Origin: an uncultured Ruminococcus sp.
GTDB lineage: Bacteria > Bacillota > Clostridia > Lachnospirales > Lachnospiraceae
Reading direction: 5' to 3'
Assembly: GCA_900066355.1 (NCBI GenBank)
Contig: FMEL01000003.1
Coordinates: 248,001-312,000 of the forward strand
DNA length: 64,000 bases
Positions 7,380-17,014 of the stretch are shown piece after piece. Positions within the stretch are counted from its first letter, which is position 1; every line of letters begins with the position of its first letter. Made by a program: the position numbers and the translations under genes. Under the pieces are notes generated by a model. It had not been told where the DNA came from. It searched no databases and saw only the letters and a list, made by a program, of their open reading frames with translations.

Positions 7380-8915
7380 TTAATTAATCTTTAGCTGGTA
7401 TATACTTGTCGGTTCATTCAGACTCGCACTCCATAACTTACCACTCAATTCACTGTCCTCTGTAAACACTCTGGAATCAACAAAATAAGTAATATCCGTA
7501 TAACTTCCTGCAGCTATCGACACTCCATCTAAAGATATGTTAGAATACGGATTCAATCCCACTGATTCGCCTGAAATAATAAGAGTCGGATAGCCAAAAG
7601 TTTTTACCTCTTGGTCACTATCATTTGTGATTCTGATACTAATTGTCCCATCTTCTTCTGATTTATCAATCAAAGTAATTGTAACATTATCAGACATGAT
7701 CTTAGTGGAAAACTGATTTTCTGTTTCTGCGTTCACTTCCGTACCACCGTTTGTTACGTCTGCGCCTTCACTTTCCTGCACAGCAGTCAAATATTTCTGA
7801 CTGGCCCAACCAGTCTGACCATCTTCCGGAAATACGAGCTCAGCCCATCCATCTTCAGTTATTTTTCCTGTGCCTTCACAGATTGTTCCGTTTGCAAGTT
7901 TCTGAAGCAATTCTCCATCAGCCTGCGGGCTCTTTCTTACGTTTAACATAGAACCATCTGTATTTACTTCATATTGTATTTTCTGTGAATCTGTCTGCTG
8001 TACATCCTCCGGTTCATCTGCATCCAAATTTTCCCTATTTGGTGATATTACTTCGGCTTCATCCGTTTGTTCTTCACTTCCCTTTATTTCTGATATAACT
8101 TCCTGTACTGCTTCTTTCAAAGGCTTCTTATATCGGTCATACACACCTTTTCCCAGTATTACAATTGCCAGCAACAGCAGAATAAAAATAATTGGCTTTT
8201 TGCTCTTCTTTGGCTTCACATTGCGAAAACTGTCACAAGTTGACGTAACGGACTGACTGTCCGGAAATCGCACCAACATATAAACCTGCATTGTATGATT
8301 AGTAATTTTCCCGTCAGTCCCCCGTCCATATGTACGTTCCCTACTCGTAATAATCTGTGCTGATGGATTATTTTCTTTCCATTTGTCTACTAATACATGT
8401 GAATCTGGTGTAAAATAAAACTTATGTTTAATCAATTCAACAACTGCATATTGATATGGTTCAATTTTGTCAGATACTTCATACACCAGATCTATACTTC
8501 TTAACTTTGACCTGTATGTAAATAATCCGGGGCGTAATGATAAGCCAAAATCTGCAGATACATTTGTAATGTATGGATTGTCAGCAAGCCATCTGTTAAT
8601 CTCATCTATGTTATTTTTAAATTCACCACTAAAATGGTGTCTGAAACTGCTTCTCTGGCTCTTTCCGCATTTATTGCAATAGTGACTATTTGCCTCTAAA
8701 ACAGCACCACAGTATCTACATACTTTCGGTCCGCTTTGCATCGGCATATGAATTGCCTGTTTTACTTCGGGATCAAGATTGTTTTCTGTTCTTTGTAATC
8801 TTTGATACGGACCTATAGATTTTTTGTCCATATCAAAGATATAGGCATAAAGAGTAGCAATTGCCCAAATCACCAATAATACTATTAGATACACGTCATT
8901 ATTTGTTCCACCCAT
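7380..8915 (-). CDS. Membrane protein with zinc ribbon and extracellular SH3 domain
   Basis: A 511-residue protein with a clear order of parts. An N-terminal helix lies at residues 8-27 and a zinc ribbon at 66-83 (CRYC...CNKC). A soluble domain of about 130 residues follows. A second transmembrane helix lies at 241-258, then an acidic linker, a bacterial SH3 domain at about 316-376 (MLNVRKSP...GWASQKYL) and a C-terminal beta domain ending in YQLKIN. The SH3 part is expected outside, where such domains bind cell wall or protein ligands. It is the last gene of the kinase operon. The zinc ribbon plus transmembrane sensor layout parallels the membrane sigma factor in the same island. Confidence 0.8.
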   Translation of the reverse strand: MGGTNNDVYLIVLLVIWAIATLYAYIFDMDKKSIGPYQRLQRTENNLDPEVKQAIHMPMQSGPKVCRYCGAVLEANSHYCNKCGKSQRSSFRHHFSGEFKNNIDEINRWLADNPYITNVSADFGLSLRPGLFTYRSKLRSIDLVYEVSDKIEPYQYAVVELIKHKFYFTPDSHVLVDKWKENNPSAQIITSRERTYGRGTDGKITNHTMQVYMLVRFPDSQSVTSTCDSFRNVKPKKSKKPIIFILLLLAIVILGKGVYDRYKKPLKEAVQEVISEIKGSEEQTDEAEVISPNRENLDADEPEDVQQTDSQKIQYEVNTDGSMLNVRKSPQADGELLQKLANGTICEGTGKITEDGWAELVFPEDGQTGWASQKYLTAVQESEGADVTNGGTEVNAETENQFSTKIMSDNVTITLIDKSEEDGTISIRITNDSDQEVKTFGYPTLIISGESVGLNPYSNISLDGVSIAAGSYTDITYFVDSRVFTEDSELSGKLWSASLNEPTSIYQLKIN

Positions 8916-8963
8916 CTAAACTCCACCCTCATCTGATGTCTCTTCAAGAATTTTTTCACTGAA

Positions 8964-10346
8964 CTAATTATCTGTCGCTTCCTCGTTGTCGCTTACAATG
9001 CCATTTTCTTTTAACATTTCTTTAATACTCTCAAGTTCTGCTTTCAGTTCTGCATTTTCCTGCTTTAACTGTTCTGTTTCTGATGCCTCGGCATCGTTGT
9101 CTATAGTTGATGCATCGGCCTTTTCTTCCTTATTTTCCGTTACATCTTTATTGTCCTCTTTATTCTCAGCCTCTTTATTGGTATTGCCGGAAGACTGGAA
9201 AGCTTTAAGATAATCGGTTGCTTCTTCAGGGTAGCTAATAAACAATGAATATTCTCCTACACCATCGCCCTCAGAGACTATCACCAGATACTCCTTTCCC
9301 TCTTCTAATGCTACACCATTATCATAATTCTCATTATTATCATAACTTGCCCAAAAATCATTAGAAGAAAGTCCTTCACTATTCTCATCATACACACTAC
9401 ATATCACTCCAAATTGTTTTCGAAGATTACCTGCCTGTATCAAATATGTTCCTGTAACAGGGGCTTTAAAATTATAACAATTCTTTTGTTCAGTAAATTG
9501 TATCGAATCATCTATTTCCGTATAACCAGATACATCTATCCTCTCTTTTTGCTGACATATATGCAAAGTATATTGACCAATTCCTTCTTCTTGCCTTACC
9601 TGAATTGTATAAGTCGTATCTGCTTCCAACTCAATAGTTTTTCCATCTTCATAACCGCCCGCAGTAACATCCATAATATTACTGTCATATGCATCCCGCG
9701 CCATTAACTTAAATTTCGCATTTGCCGTTTTATCCGTAATTTCAAATCTGTAATTACCATTGACTTTAGGTGTAAACGTATACACATTTTTTTGCTGATA
9801 AAAAGTTATCTGATCTTTTATTTCCGAAACCTCGCTGATGTCTGTCGTTTCTTTCTGTGCAATAATAGATACTTTAAAATTAGTATTATCACGCTCAATA
9901 GAGTACTGCTCAATTTTTACAGTATAATTGCCCCCCTCTTCTAACTCTATCATTTCTTCTCTGTCACCTTTTCCCCATAGGCTCACGACAGAATTTCCAA
10001 GATCGTCATACACGCCTCCATCAATATAACAATTTGCACTTACATCTGTCACTTTGATGTAATATCGTCCATCTCTCGGTGCAGTATAAGCATATTCAAA
10101 CGATGGTGTCTCCTCTGTAACCGTTCCCTCACCCAATACAACTTCCGGCTCTTCCTCAATCTGAACCGGATCTGCTGTAAATATCGGATCTGCTGTCAGA
10201 ACATTTTCTATCCCGCCATTTTTAACTGTATCTTCTGTTGTCTCTTCTGTTTCTTCCTCCGCCCAAACTGGAAAGCAGCTGCACCCCAAAGCCATGCTAA
10301 CACTTAACATTCCGGCTATAATCATGTTTCTTCTTTTGCTCTTCAT
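8964..10346 (-). CDS. Secreted PPC-repeat-like protein with C-terminal coiled coil
   Basis: A 460-residue exported protein. A signal peptide (about residues 1-29) is followed by an acidic Thr/Glu segment and three similar beta-sandwich repeats of about 105 residues. Each repeat has a phrase such as YAYTAPRDGRYYIKV, YTFTPKVNGNYRFEI or YNFKAPVTGTYLIQA, and a TYTIQV-type strand. They resemble pre-peptidase C-terminal (PPC) domains. The C-terminus is Glu/Asn/Lys-rich and ends in a short leucine-heptad coiled coil (about 428-450). It lies 14 bp after the kinase gene, so it is co-expressed and may be a surface partner or ligand of the kinase. That role is inference. Confidence 0.8.
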   Translation of the reverse strand: MKSKRRNMIIAGMLSVSMALGCSCFPVWAEEETEETTEDTVKNGGIENVLTADPIFTADPVQIEEEPEVVLGEGTVTEETPSFEYAYTAPRDGRYYIKVTDVSANCYIDGGVYDDLGNSVVSLWGKGDREEMIELEEGGNYTVKIEQYSIERDNTNFKVSIIAQKETTDISEVSEIKDQITFYQQKNVYTFTPKVNGNYRFEITDKTANAKFKLMARDAYDSNIMDVTAGGYEDGKTIELEADTTYTIQVRQEEGIGQYTLHICQQKERIDVSGYTEIDDSIQFTEQKNCYNFKAPVTGTYLIQAGNLRKQFGVICSVYDENSEGLSSNDFWASYDNNENYDNGVALEEGKEYLVIVSEGDGVGEYSLFISYPEEATDYLKAFQSSGNTNKEAENKEDNKDVTENKEEKADASTIDNDAEASETEQLKQENAELKAELESIKEMLKENGIVSDNEEATDN

Positions 10347-10360
10347 ATTTTTCCCTCTCC

Positions 10361-11863
10361 TTATCGTTTGTTATATACTTTTACAACCTTTGTGAACTTA
10401 ATTTTTATATTCAATTCTTTCAAAATTTTATCCCCAGCCGTAAAAGTCATCGTTACCGGTTCGCCTACCTGAATATCTGTGATCTTGTCGACTTCAAAAT
10501 CATCCAAAGATATTTTTTTCTCTAATTGATCACTCTCGTTTTCCTGCATCTCCTGTTCTTCCAGCAACTGTTTTAATTTATTTCCAAACAAATATCGTTT
10601 TATCTCTACTTTATCCCCTCTTTTTACAAACTGAAAATCTGCACAGCCACTGATATCCACTTCTGTTGCTGCATTTTCCTCAACATTTTGCCTCGGTTTT
10701 GTAGTTATCTTTTCTTCCTCTTCTGCACTATTTTCTTCTGCTTCAATTTCTTTCCATGTCGTATCATCCGATACAGAAAATTTGTTCAAATTCTGCTTTT
10801 TTACAACTTTGTTGATGCCCCATGCTCCCAGACCCAACACTAAAATCACAAGTGGAAGCATAATTATCTTTGTTAGATTAATCTTCTTTTTTTTCTTATC
10901 TTTTGGCGTTTTTTTCTTCTTATCCGGCTTCATACACGGAGAAGCGCTTTCTGGCTTCATTGCTATTTCAAGTGTTTTCCGAAATTCTTCTGCATTTTTA
11001 TAACGATGTATCGGATTATAATCGCAGGCTTTTATAATTATCTTTCCCAGTTTTTCAGAGGCATCAACCGGCAAGGGCAATGTTTCTCCGGACATTCGTT
11101 TCTGAAGTGCTTCTTCTTTGTCGCGATAATATATCATTTGCTTCGTTACATCTACGAACGGATCTCTTCCCTTATTCAGAATTTTATACATAACAAGCCC
11201 GAGCGAATAAATATCTGCCTGTATGCCATATCGTTCTCCATGAAAAACCTCCGGCGCCATGTAAGAAAAGGTTCCCTTTGATGAATAACAGTCAACAGAT
11301 TTTTCAAGCTTACGTGCGATTCCAAAATCTCCCAGCTTGAAGCATCCCAGTGATGATACAAAAATATTATCAACCTTGATATCACGATGTACAATTTTTA
11401 TTTTTTCACATTGTTCCAACGCATTACAGATATCTATGCCAATCCGAATAACATCAGCTTCATCTAATCTGTTTTCGCGGATATACTGTGCCAGATTTTG
11501 AAGAAATTCCATTCGTATATAAATGTTCCAGCTGATTTTACCCTGTACTTCTTCTACATAACAATCTTCAATAGAAACAATATTTGAGTTTCCCTTCAGT
11601 TGTTCCATTGTGTGAATTTCTTCTATACAGGACTCAACCAGATCTTTATAATACAGGCGCAAACTATTCTTATCTTTGTATTCACGTCTGAGAATTTCCG
11701 TATCCTGTTCTTCCAGCGGAATATGTATAATTTTAATCGCACTGAAAAAACTGTTGTTGCCCAGTCTTCTCTCGGCTTTGTAGACAGTACCAAAAGATCC
11801 CATTCCTACCTGCTCAACAATTTTCCATTCATTCCATTTATCCGGTAATCTGACTTCCGGCAT
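10361..11863 (-). CDS. Transmembrane Ser/Thr protein kinase without PASTA domains
   Basis: A 500-residue Hanks-type kinase. The glycine loop GMGSFG is at 20-25, the ATP lysine at K44 (AIK), HRD at 159-161, DFG at 179-181 and APE at 203-205. All catalytic residues are intact, so it should be active. A Lys-rich juxtamembrane stretch (314-330), one transmembrane helix (332-351) and an extracellular tail of about 150 residues follow. The tail has none of the PASTA repeats found in PknB/PrkC, so it is not the housekeeping kinase. Neighbours on both sides in the operon are surface or unknown proteins. Phosphorylation of the 401-residue upstream product or of the sigma factor is possible but unproven. 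Confidence 0.92.
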   Translation of the reverse strand: MPEVRLPDKWNEWKIVEQVGMGSFGTVYKAERRLGNNSFFSAIKIIHIPLEEQDTEILRREYKDKNSLRLYYKDLVESCIEEIHTMEQLKGNSNIVSIEDCYVEEVQGKISWNIYIRMEFLQNLAQYIRENRLDEADVIRIGIDICNALEQCEKIKIVHRDIKVDNIFVSSLGCFKLGDFGIARKLEKSVDCYSSKGTFSYMAPEVFHGERYGIQADIYSLGLVMYKILNKGRDPFVDVTKQMIYYRDKEEALQKRMSGETLPLPVDASEKLGKIIIKACDYNPIHRYKNAEEFRKTLEIAMKPESASPCMKPDKKKKTPKDKKKKKINLTKIIMLPLVILVLGLGAWGINKVVKKQNLNKFSVSDDTTWKEIEAEENSAEEEEKITTKPRQNVEENAATEVDISGCADFQFVKRGDKVEIKRYLFGNKLKQLLEEQEMQENESDQLEKKISLDDFEVDKITDIQVGEPVTMTFTAGDKILKELNIKIKFTKVVKVYNKR

Positions 11864-11887
11864 TTTCCTTCCCCCCTGTTTGTTCCC

Positions 11888-13093
11888 CTATTCTTCCTGG
11901 TAAGATAATTCCCATATATCAGAATATATTGCCAAAGGGCACTCTGACAGCAAACAGATTAATATGTATGTTTCATATGGATTGACTGGATAGATTTCCA
12001 GCATTCCACACCCTTTCAGAATCGCATTTGTATTTTTTATATATTCACGACAACGTTCTTCACCTGATACTTCCTCATGTTGAGAAAACAAAAAGAAATT
12101 CAACGTAATAAGGTCAAACCTCTCTACCGGCAGTTTTCCCTTTATAATGCCGTCAATTCTCTGTCGGCTCATTCTATACTGCTGAAATTGTTTTTTTAAC
12201 AGGGATGCCGACATTGTCTGAAGATTTCCATTCTCATTCATCGGAATCCCACTGCATATCATTTTTTCGACATCACCAGGCATTATTTTATCCGGACTCC
12301 ACAGTTTCTTCTTCCCAGTCTCTTCTGCATCCCTATTATATATCTCTGAAATAACTGTTTTGGCTTTCCACATCATAGAATCAAAACTGTCAAATGCCTT
12401 CTTCTTATTGTTATCGTAAATACCTGATGCTTTTAACCATGACAAATAATATAACAGCTTTTCTTCTTTGATTTTCTCTGAATCATGCTCATCCCACAAT
12501 TTTTTGAAATCCGACGCATCATAATTCTTTGTCACATTCAGTGGCAATTTCCTGTCATATATATTTCTGTAAGTCTGTGCCTGAAGATAATCCAGCTGAT
12601 TTTTATAGCAATACCAGAAAATAACTTCATCTTTATCATAAAAATTAAAATCTTCTTCTTTAATAACTTTAACCAAAAAATCCGAAACGTCTTCCACCTG
12701 CATTCTCAGTCCAAATCCCAACAGAAATATTGTCTGACGTTTCACACAGGATGCACTGAGCCATCCCTTCATGATCGCTGTCCATTTTTTTGTTGTCGGA
12801 TTAAAAGAATGCGGAGCACCATTCTCATCAAATGCATCATTAATAATCTCACGATATATACTGTCATCTATCTCCGAGAATTTTTCACGAATTCCGGCTC
12901 GCTCATAAAGATATCTTTTCAGATAATCCTTAAAAGATACTATTTCCATTCCACGATAAAGATATTTAAAAATTGCTTCGGAATCCATGTCCTGAAATTC
13001 TTCTGAATTTACAATACGATGCATTCCACGTATGGCCCGCTTTGTGTAATCGAAATCTCGAATTGTACTCTCGAAATCCACATCATATATCAT
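11888..13093 (-). CDS. Uncharacterised cytoplasmic protein of the kinase operon
   Basis: A 401-residue soluble, helix-rich protein with no signal peptide or transmembrane segment. Tryptophan- and tyrosine-rich phrases such as VIFWYCYKNQLDYLQAQ stand out. I do not recognise the family. It ends 24 bp before the kinase start, so it is in the kinase operon, and proteins in this position are often kinase substrates or adaptors. Its start (MIYDVDFESTIRDFDYTKR) is the only good Met at the 5' end and has a modest purine-rich site upstream. Confidence 0.75.
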   Translation of the reverse strand: MIYDVDFESTIRDFDYTKRAIRGMHRIVNSEEFQDMDSEAIFKYLYRGMEIVSFKDYLKRYLYERAGIREKFSEIDDSIYREIINDAFDENGAPHSFNPTTKKWTAIMKGWLSASCVKRQTIFLLGFGLRMQVEDVSDFLVKVIKEEDFNFYDKDEVIFWYCYKNQLDYLQAQTYRNIYDRKLPLNVTKNYDASDFKKLWDEHDSEKIKEEKLLYYLSWLKASGIYDNNKKKAFDSFDSMMWKAKTVISEIYNRDAEETGKKKLWSPDKIMPGDVEKMICSGIPMNENGNLQTMSASLLKKQFQQYRMSRQRIDGIIKGKLPVERFDLITLNFFLFSQHEEVSGEERCREYIKNTNAILKGCGMLEIYPVNPYETYILICLLSECPLAIYSDIWELSYQEE

Positions 13094-13252
13094 CTGTTCT
13101 CAACCTCTGCTCTCTTTACTTCAGGAAGCTTTTCCAATCTTCATAAATATTATATATCTCTCACTTATGCATTTGCAATATAAAACCCGGTTAATTACGG
13201 TTAAAATATATTTAAAATTACTAAATATTTAAAATTACTAAATATTTAAATC

Positions 13253-14068
13253 TTACTGAGCAAAGGCAGCTTCATATATATTTTTCAGTTGATTGTATGT
13301 GTCTACAAGATTGTTATATTCTGTCAACAGCCCATTATACTTTTCCTGTAAACTATTGTACTCACCAGTCAATGTATTATATTCTGTTACAACAGTATCA
13401 TACTTCTCGCCGAGCTTCTGATATTCCTCATACATTTCCTGCGCACTGGAGGATGCAGCATTTAATTTGCTGGTTGCTTCTTCTACAACCTGATTGTGCG
13501 CATCAATTGACTGATTTGCCACATCCTTATAATACAGACCAATTTTTGTGAGGACCTGAATTGCATTCCCTTCCAAATGTTTTGTTGTGTTTCCGGCTAT
13601 GTACAGCCATGCTTCCTGCTCACTCGCTGCATCCCACAGAACACGTGCCCATTTTTGATCCTGAGATTTTTCTCCGGTAGCCATCACTACACTTCCTCGT
13701 CCGATATTACCAATGATTTCATCCTGTGTGGATGGTCCTTTTCGGATATTCATTTCCTCATCACTTGTAATCATGTAGACGTCCGTATTTCGAAGCAACT
13801 TCATAGTTTCTTTAATCTCTTCATCTGAAATTCCAGAAGCGTTTGTATTGTTCTCTGTGTCTGTCTCTTTCTCTGAATCTAATTCCGCCGCTTCTTTTTT
13901 CCATTCCAGCGATGCATCTTCCTTCGCCTGCTCACTCAGCATCTCACGCATATCCTCAAGATCTTTATCGTATTTTTTCTGTAGCTTTTCACCTGCATAA
14001 CGATATCCTCCATAACCAAATATACAGCAGGCAGCTAACAGTATCAGAAATGTTCTTGCACTACTCAT
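13253..14068 (-). CDS. Membrane-anchored SH3-domain coiled-coil protein, first gene of the kinase operon
   Basis: I start this 271-residue protein at the ATG at 14068 (MSSARTFLILL), which has AAGGAG at ideal distance. The ATG at 14107 lies upstream of the promoter's -10 and cannot be used from it. Residues 6-22 form a membrane anchor. An acidic helical stalk follows, then an SH3b-like domain (MNIRKGPSTQDEIIGNIGRG). The C-terminal coiled coil has a repeated seven-residue phrase of the YNxLxxE/YNSLQEK type. It probably spans the wall. It heads a five-gene unit ending at the terminator at 7281-7311. Confidence 0.82.
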   Translation of the reverse strand: MSSARTFLILLAACCIFGYGGYRYAGEKLQKKYDKDLEDMREMLSEQAKEDASLEWKKEAAELDSEKETDTENNTNASGISDEEIKETMKLLRNTDVYMITSDEEMNIRKGPSTQDEIIGNIGRGSVVMATGEKSQDQKWARVLWDAASEQEAWLYIAGNTTKHLEGNAIQVLTKIGLYYKDVANQSIDAHNQVVEEATSKLNAASSSAQEMYEEYQKLGEKYDTVVTEYNTLTGEYNSLQEKYNGLLTEYNNLVDTYNQLKNIYEAAFAQ

Positions 14069-14099
14069 TTTCACGTCTCCTTCTTTTGTGTTCTGTTTA

Positions 14100-14128
14100 T
14101 AAGGCATATGCCTATATAATCTGGTTTT
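14100..14128 (-). promoter_or_regulatory. ECF-like promoter C (kinase operon)
   Basis: Minus strand: -35 AAAACC (14128-14123), a 17-bp spacer, -10 GCCTTA (14105-14100), with the start codon about 30 bp further on. It has the same layout as promoters A and B; the -10 differs at one position from GTCTTA. Confidence 0.5.
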
Positions 14129-14170
14129 AAAACCATATATTTTTTACAACATAACACAATGCGTACTAAC

Positions 14171-14191
14171 TGTCGTAGACAAAGAGTTTCC
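14171..14191 (-). promoter_or_regulatory. Conserved upstream element C (GGAAA-N8-CTACGA)
   Basis: Minus strand: GGAAA, 8 bp, CTACGA. Its edge lies 44 bp upstream of the -35 box of promoter C. It is immediately downstream of the stop codon of the sigma-factor gene. Confidence 0.55.
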
Positions 14192-14193
14192 TG

Positions 14194-16167
14194 CTACTCT
14201 GTTTCAAATACCTCTGGGGCTGCTGCCTCTGCCTCTACCGTTCCATTGTCTCTGTACTCAAGAGTAACATTGGCAGGTGTTCCCTGATATACAGAACTGA
14301 CAATACCATAATTTCCACCATCATATATCTGTGGAATTGTTATCTGACAGAGAACATCCTCCTGAGCAGCATTTTCTACCGGCGCAGTAAATTCCTGTCC
14401 CGGCCATTCTATCTCTCCTGCATCTTCATTTGTTTCACAGGAAAATCCATTTCCTGTGTAAGTATATATAGCTCCACTTCCTCCCGGGTCTGCCGGAAAT
14501 ACCGCTTTCATATCTTCAAAAACAACTATCGTTCCATTATTCCAGACTGCTTTTGTATTTGGGAAACACTCTGTAATATTTACTCTGAATGCATCTTCAT
14601 CAGATGTACCTCCCTGCAGTGTCCAGTTTCCATCCTGCTCTTTATATACTTCAAAATACAGTGCAGCATCTTTCTTTCCATTGTTAATAAATGTCTGATC
14701 AACCGGCTTTAAGACCGCAAGTAAAAGTTCCTCTGCTCCGTCTCCATCCATATCTTTTTTCATAGCTCCAACAACTCCCGTCGGTGCTTCTGAAAGGCTG
14801 ATTCCGGCATCACTTCCATTTTCCTGATACGCTATTGCAGCATGGTATGTCACGTCATAAGTTGTTCCTCCAACATATGAATATCCTATTGTAGATTCAA
14901 TAATATTCTTTGTCGTTTTGACCGGCTCCGGTGTAGGAGATGGTTCCGGAGTCGGGGTTGGAGAAGGTGTTGGTGTCGACGTTGCAATCGGCTCCGGTGT
15001 GGCAGTTTCTACCGTAGCTTCTGTAATTACTGGGTTTTCATCCGTATCAGTTTTTTCTTCTGTTGCTTCATTTTTATTCTGATTTGTATAATAATAAACA
15101 CCTGCGCCGCCTCCGATAACCGCCGCAGCAACAAAACCGGCTATCAGTTTCATTTTAATACCTTTTGCCGCTGTTGCGCCTGCCTGCATCACCGGAGCGG
15201 AATTCTGTGTACCCACTTTCTGATTCAGGGAATCCGTTGCATTCCCTGTGTTCCCACTTTTCTGCGCACTTTCATCAGAAGCAGGTGCCTCTTTTTTACC
15301 TGATTTTTTACCTAATTTTTTGTCTGTTCCTTTTTTATCTGTTTTTCCCTTTCCATCTCCGTTTTTGTCGGAAATATCCTTATCAGGATTTGAAGATTCT
15401 TTTGCATTCAGGATATTATCACATGCAATCTTCTGTCGTATAACCTGGAACATTTTTTCATCCGGCTGTTTGTACAGATTTCTAAGCAGCCAGATAAAGA
15501 ACGGCAGAGGCGCAAGATTGTAAAGCTTTGTTCCTTTTTTCTCAAGCTCCAGTACTTTACCCTGAATTTTTTTGCGTCCATAATTCAAACGGCTCTTTAC
15601 TGTATTTTCACTGCACTCCAGTTCTTCCGCAATTTCAGACACACTCAACTGGTCATAATAATACATTCCAACTACAATACGCTGGTCTTCCGGCAAAGCG
15701 TCAAGGATTTCTCTTACCAGTCTGCTTGTTTCTTTTTGATCCATGGATGCTTCCGGTAAACTTTCAATGCGATCATCTTCGATTTCCAGAACAACTTCTG
15801 TTTCTGTAGAAATTGTAGTTGCCGTATGAAGTACTCTTCGATCCCGTAATGCATTTAACGTCCTGTTGTGCGCAATTCGCTTAAGCCAGGCACAGAAACT
15901 GTCACTGTCTTTCAACTGTTCCAGTTTACGAAATGCCGTCAGGTAAGTGTCCTGAACCATATCCATGATGAGGTCTTCATCTTTTGTAATCGATAATATT
16001 GTAAAATACACGTCACTGTATGTACGGTTATATAATTCAGCCTGTGCAGCTTCATCTCCCTGTATTGCCCGTTGGATCAACTCGTCCGAAAATCCAAGAT
16101 ATGTACCACATCGAGGACAATATTTGACCTGTCCCTGAATCTCTTTCTCGCATTTAAAACATTTCAT
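14194..16167 (-). CDS. Membrane-tethered ECF sigma factor with zinc ribbon and extracellular domain
   Basis: A 657-residue chain, more than three times the usual ECF length. A zinc ribbon lies at residues 3-20 (CFKC...CPRC) and sigma region 2 at about 35-110 (DMVQDTYLTAFRKL). Sigma region 4 lies at about 145-205 (EIAEELECSENTVKSRL). A charged Lys/Ser-rich linker leads to a transmembrane helix at 339-360. Outside, a Pro/Thr stalk (388-415) carries a beta-rich domain with DMDGDGAEELLLAV, an FG-GAP/VCBS-like phrase. The expected topology is sigma domain inside and sensor domain outside, so release by proteolysis or a conformational change would be needed. No separate anti-sigma gene adjoins it. 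Likely targets are the three ECF-like promoters in this island. Confidence 0.88.
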   Translation of the reverse strand: MKCFKCEKEIQGQVKYCPRCGTYLGFSDELIQRAIQGDEAAQAELYNRTYSDVYFTILSITKDEDLIMDMVQDTYLTAFRKLEQLKDSDSFCAWLKRIAHNRTLNALRDRRVLHTATTISTETEVVLEIEDDRIESLPEASMDQKETSRLVREILDALPEDQRIVVGMYYYDQLSVSEIAEELECSENTVKSRLNYGRKKIQGKVLELEKKGTKLYNLAPLPFFIWLLRNLYKQPDEKMFQVIRQKIACDNILNAKESSNPDKDISDKNGDGKGKTDKKGTDKKLGKKSGKKEAPASDESAQKSGNTGNATDSLNQKVGTQNSAPVMQAGATAAKGIKMKLIAGFVAAAVIGGGAGVYYYTNQNKNEATEEKTDTDENPVITEATVETATPEPIATSTPTPSPTPTPEPSPTPEPVKTTKNIIESTIGYSYVGGTTYDVTYHAAIAYQENGSDAGISLSEAPTGVVGAMKKDMDGDGAEELLLAVLKPVDQTFINNGKKDAALYFEVYKEQDGNWTLQGGTSDEDAFRVNITECFPNTKAVWNNGTIVVFEDMKAVFPADPGGSGAIYTYTGNGFSCETNEDAGEIEWPGQEFTAPVENAAQEDVLCQITIPQIYDGGNYGIVSSVYQGTPANVTLEYRDNGTVEAEAAAPEVFETE

Positions 16168-16202
16168 TCTCTTTCCTTCCTTTCCATAAAATCAAATAAC
16201 AA

Positions 16203-16241
16203 AACCTCCCTGTCAGATATTTATTGTCCAACAGAGAGGTT
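16203..16241 (-). terminator. Terminator between the BIG2 gene and the sigma-factor gene
   Basis: Minus strand AACCTCTCTGT pairs with ACAGGGAGGTT through one wobble and is followed by TTGTTATTTG. Only 36 bp separate it from the sigma-factor start, and I see no promoter in that space. Sigma-factor expression may depend on read-through. Confidence 0.65.
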
Positions 16242-16274
16242 GCATAATGCTTTAGTACCGGTTTCTTTTATAAC

Positions 16275-16976
16275 TTAATTTGTAGCAATATCAAAATATA
16301 TTCTCAGTCCCGTCTTTTTACTATTATACTTCGTCAAATTGACAACTTTTTTAACCTCATCTTTGGTAAATCTGACTGTAATACTGTCATCATATGAAAG
16401 AGGCTGGATACTGTAATTATTCCAATAAAACCGTCCTGATGCTATAATTTTATTTTCATACTTAATTGCAATATCCATCGCATTCAGATAATAGTTTCGT
16501 CCATATGTCTGGTTTAAAAGAACAATTTTAGCTGTCAAAGAACCATCTGGATTATACTGAAGACTTTTTAATCGTGCTTTTACAAAGCATAACTGACTAT
16601 TATTGCAATACGCAATATTATCCCATGTATTTCTTTGTTGATATTTAACCGGTGTCGTCCATTTATTGGCTTTTATTTTGACCTTACATGTATATTTCTT
16701 TTTACCGATTTTTGCAGTAACTTTCACTGTTCCTGCTTTTTTTCCGGTGATAACGCCTTTGGAATTAACGGTTGCAACCTTTTTGTTGGAAGAACTCCAT
16801 TTTGCTTTTTTCTTTGTTCCTTTTACTTTTAGCTGATAAGTTTTACCGACTAAAACAGTGACTGAACTCTTATTCAGTCTGACCGGTGCCGCACTTACCG
16901 TTGCCGGCGCTGCCATAGTGACTACCAACAGCATTACCATCAGCATAGCCATTAATTTTTTCACGTACTTTTTCAT
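16275..16976 (-). CDS. Secreted BIG2-domain protein
   Basis: A 233-residue exported protein. The start at 16976 (MKKYVKKLMAML) is chosen because GAAGGGA precedes it correctly. The ATG 27 bases upstream has no site. A signal peptide (about 30 residues, ending VSA) is followed by a BIG2 domain (about 33-103) nearly identical in wording to those at 4946 and 19205. The C-terminal domain (about 110-233) of unknown type ends GLRIYFDIATN. It is upstream of the sigma-factor gene. A candidate promoter with a G9 tract in the spacer lies just before it. Function is unknown. Confidence 0.82.
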   Translation of the reverse strand: MKKYVKKLMAMLMVMLLVVTMAAPATVSAAPVRLNKSSVTVLVGKTYQLKVKGTKKKAKWSSSNKKVATVNSKGVITGKKAGTVKVTAKIGKKKYTCKVKIKANKWTTPVKYQQRNTWDNIAYCNNSQLCFVKARLKSLQYNPDGSLTAKIVLLNQTYGRNYYLNAMDIAIKYENKIIASGRFYWNNYSIQPLSYDDSITVRFTKDEVKKVVNLTKYNSKKTGLRIYFDIATN

Positions 16977-17014
16977 GTTCTCTCTTCCCTTCTTTATTTG
17001 CATTTCATGGCTTT

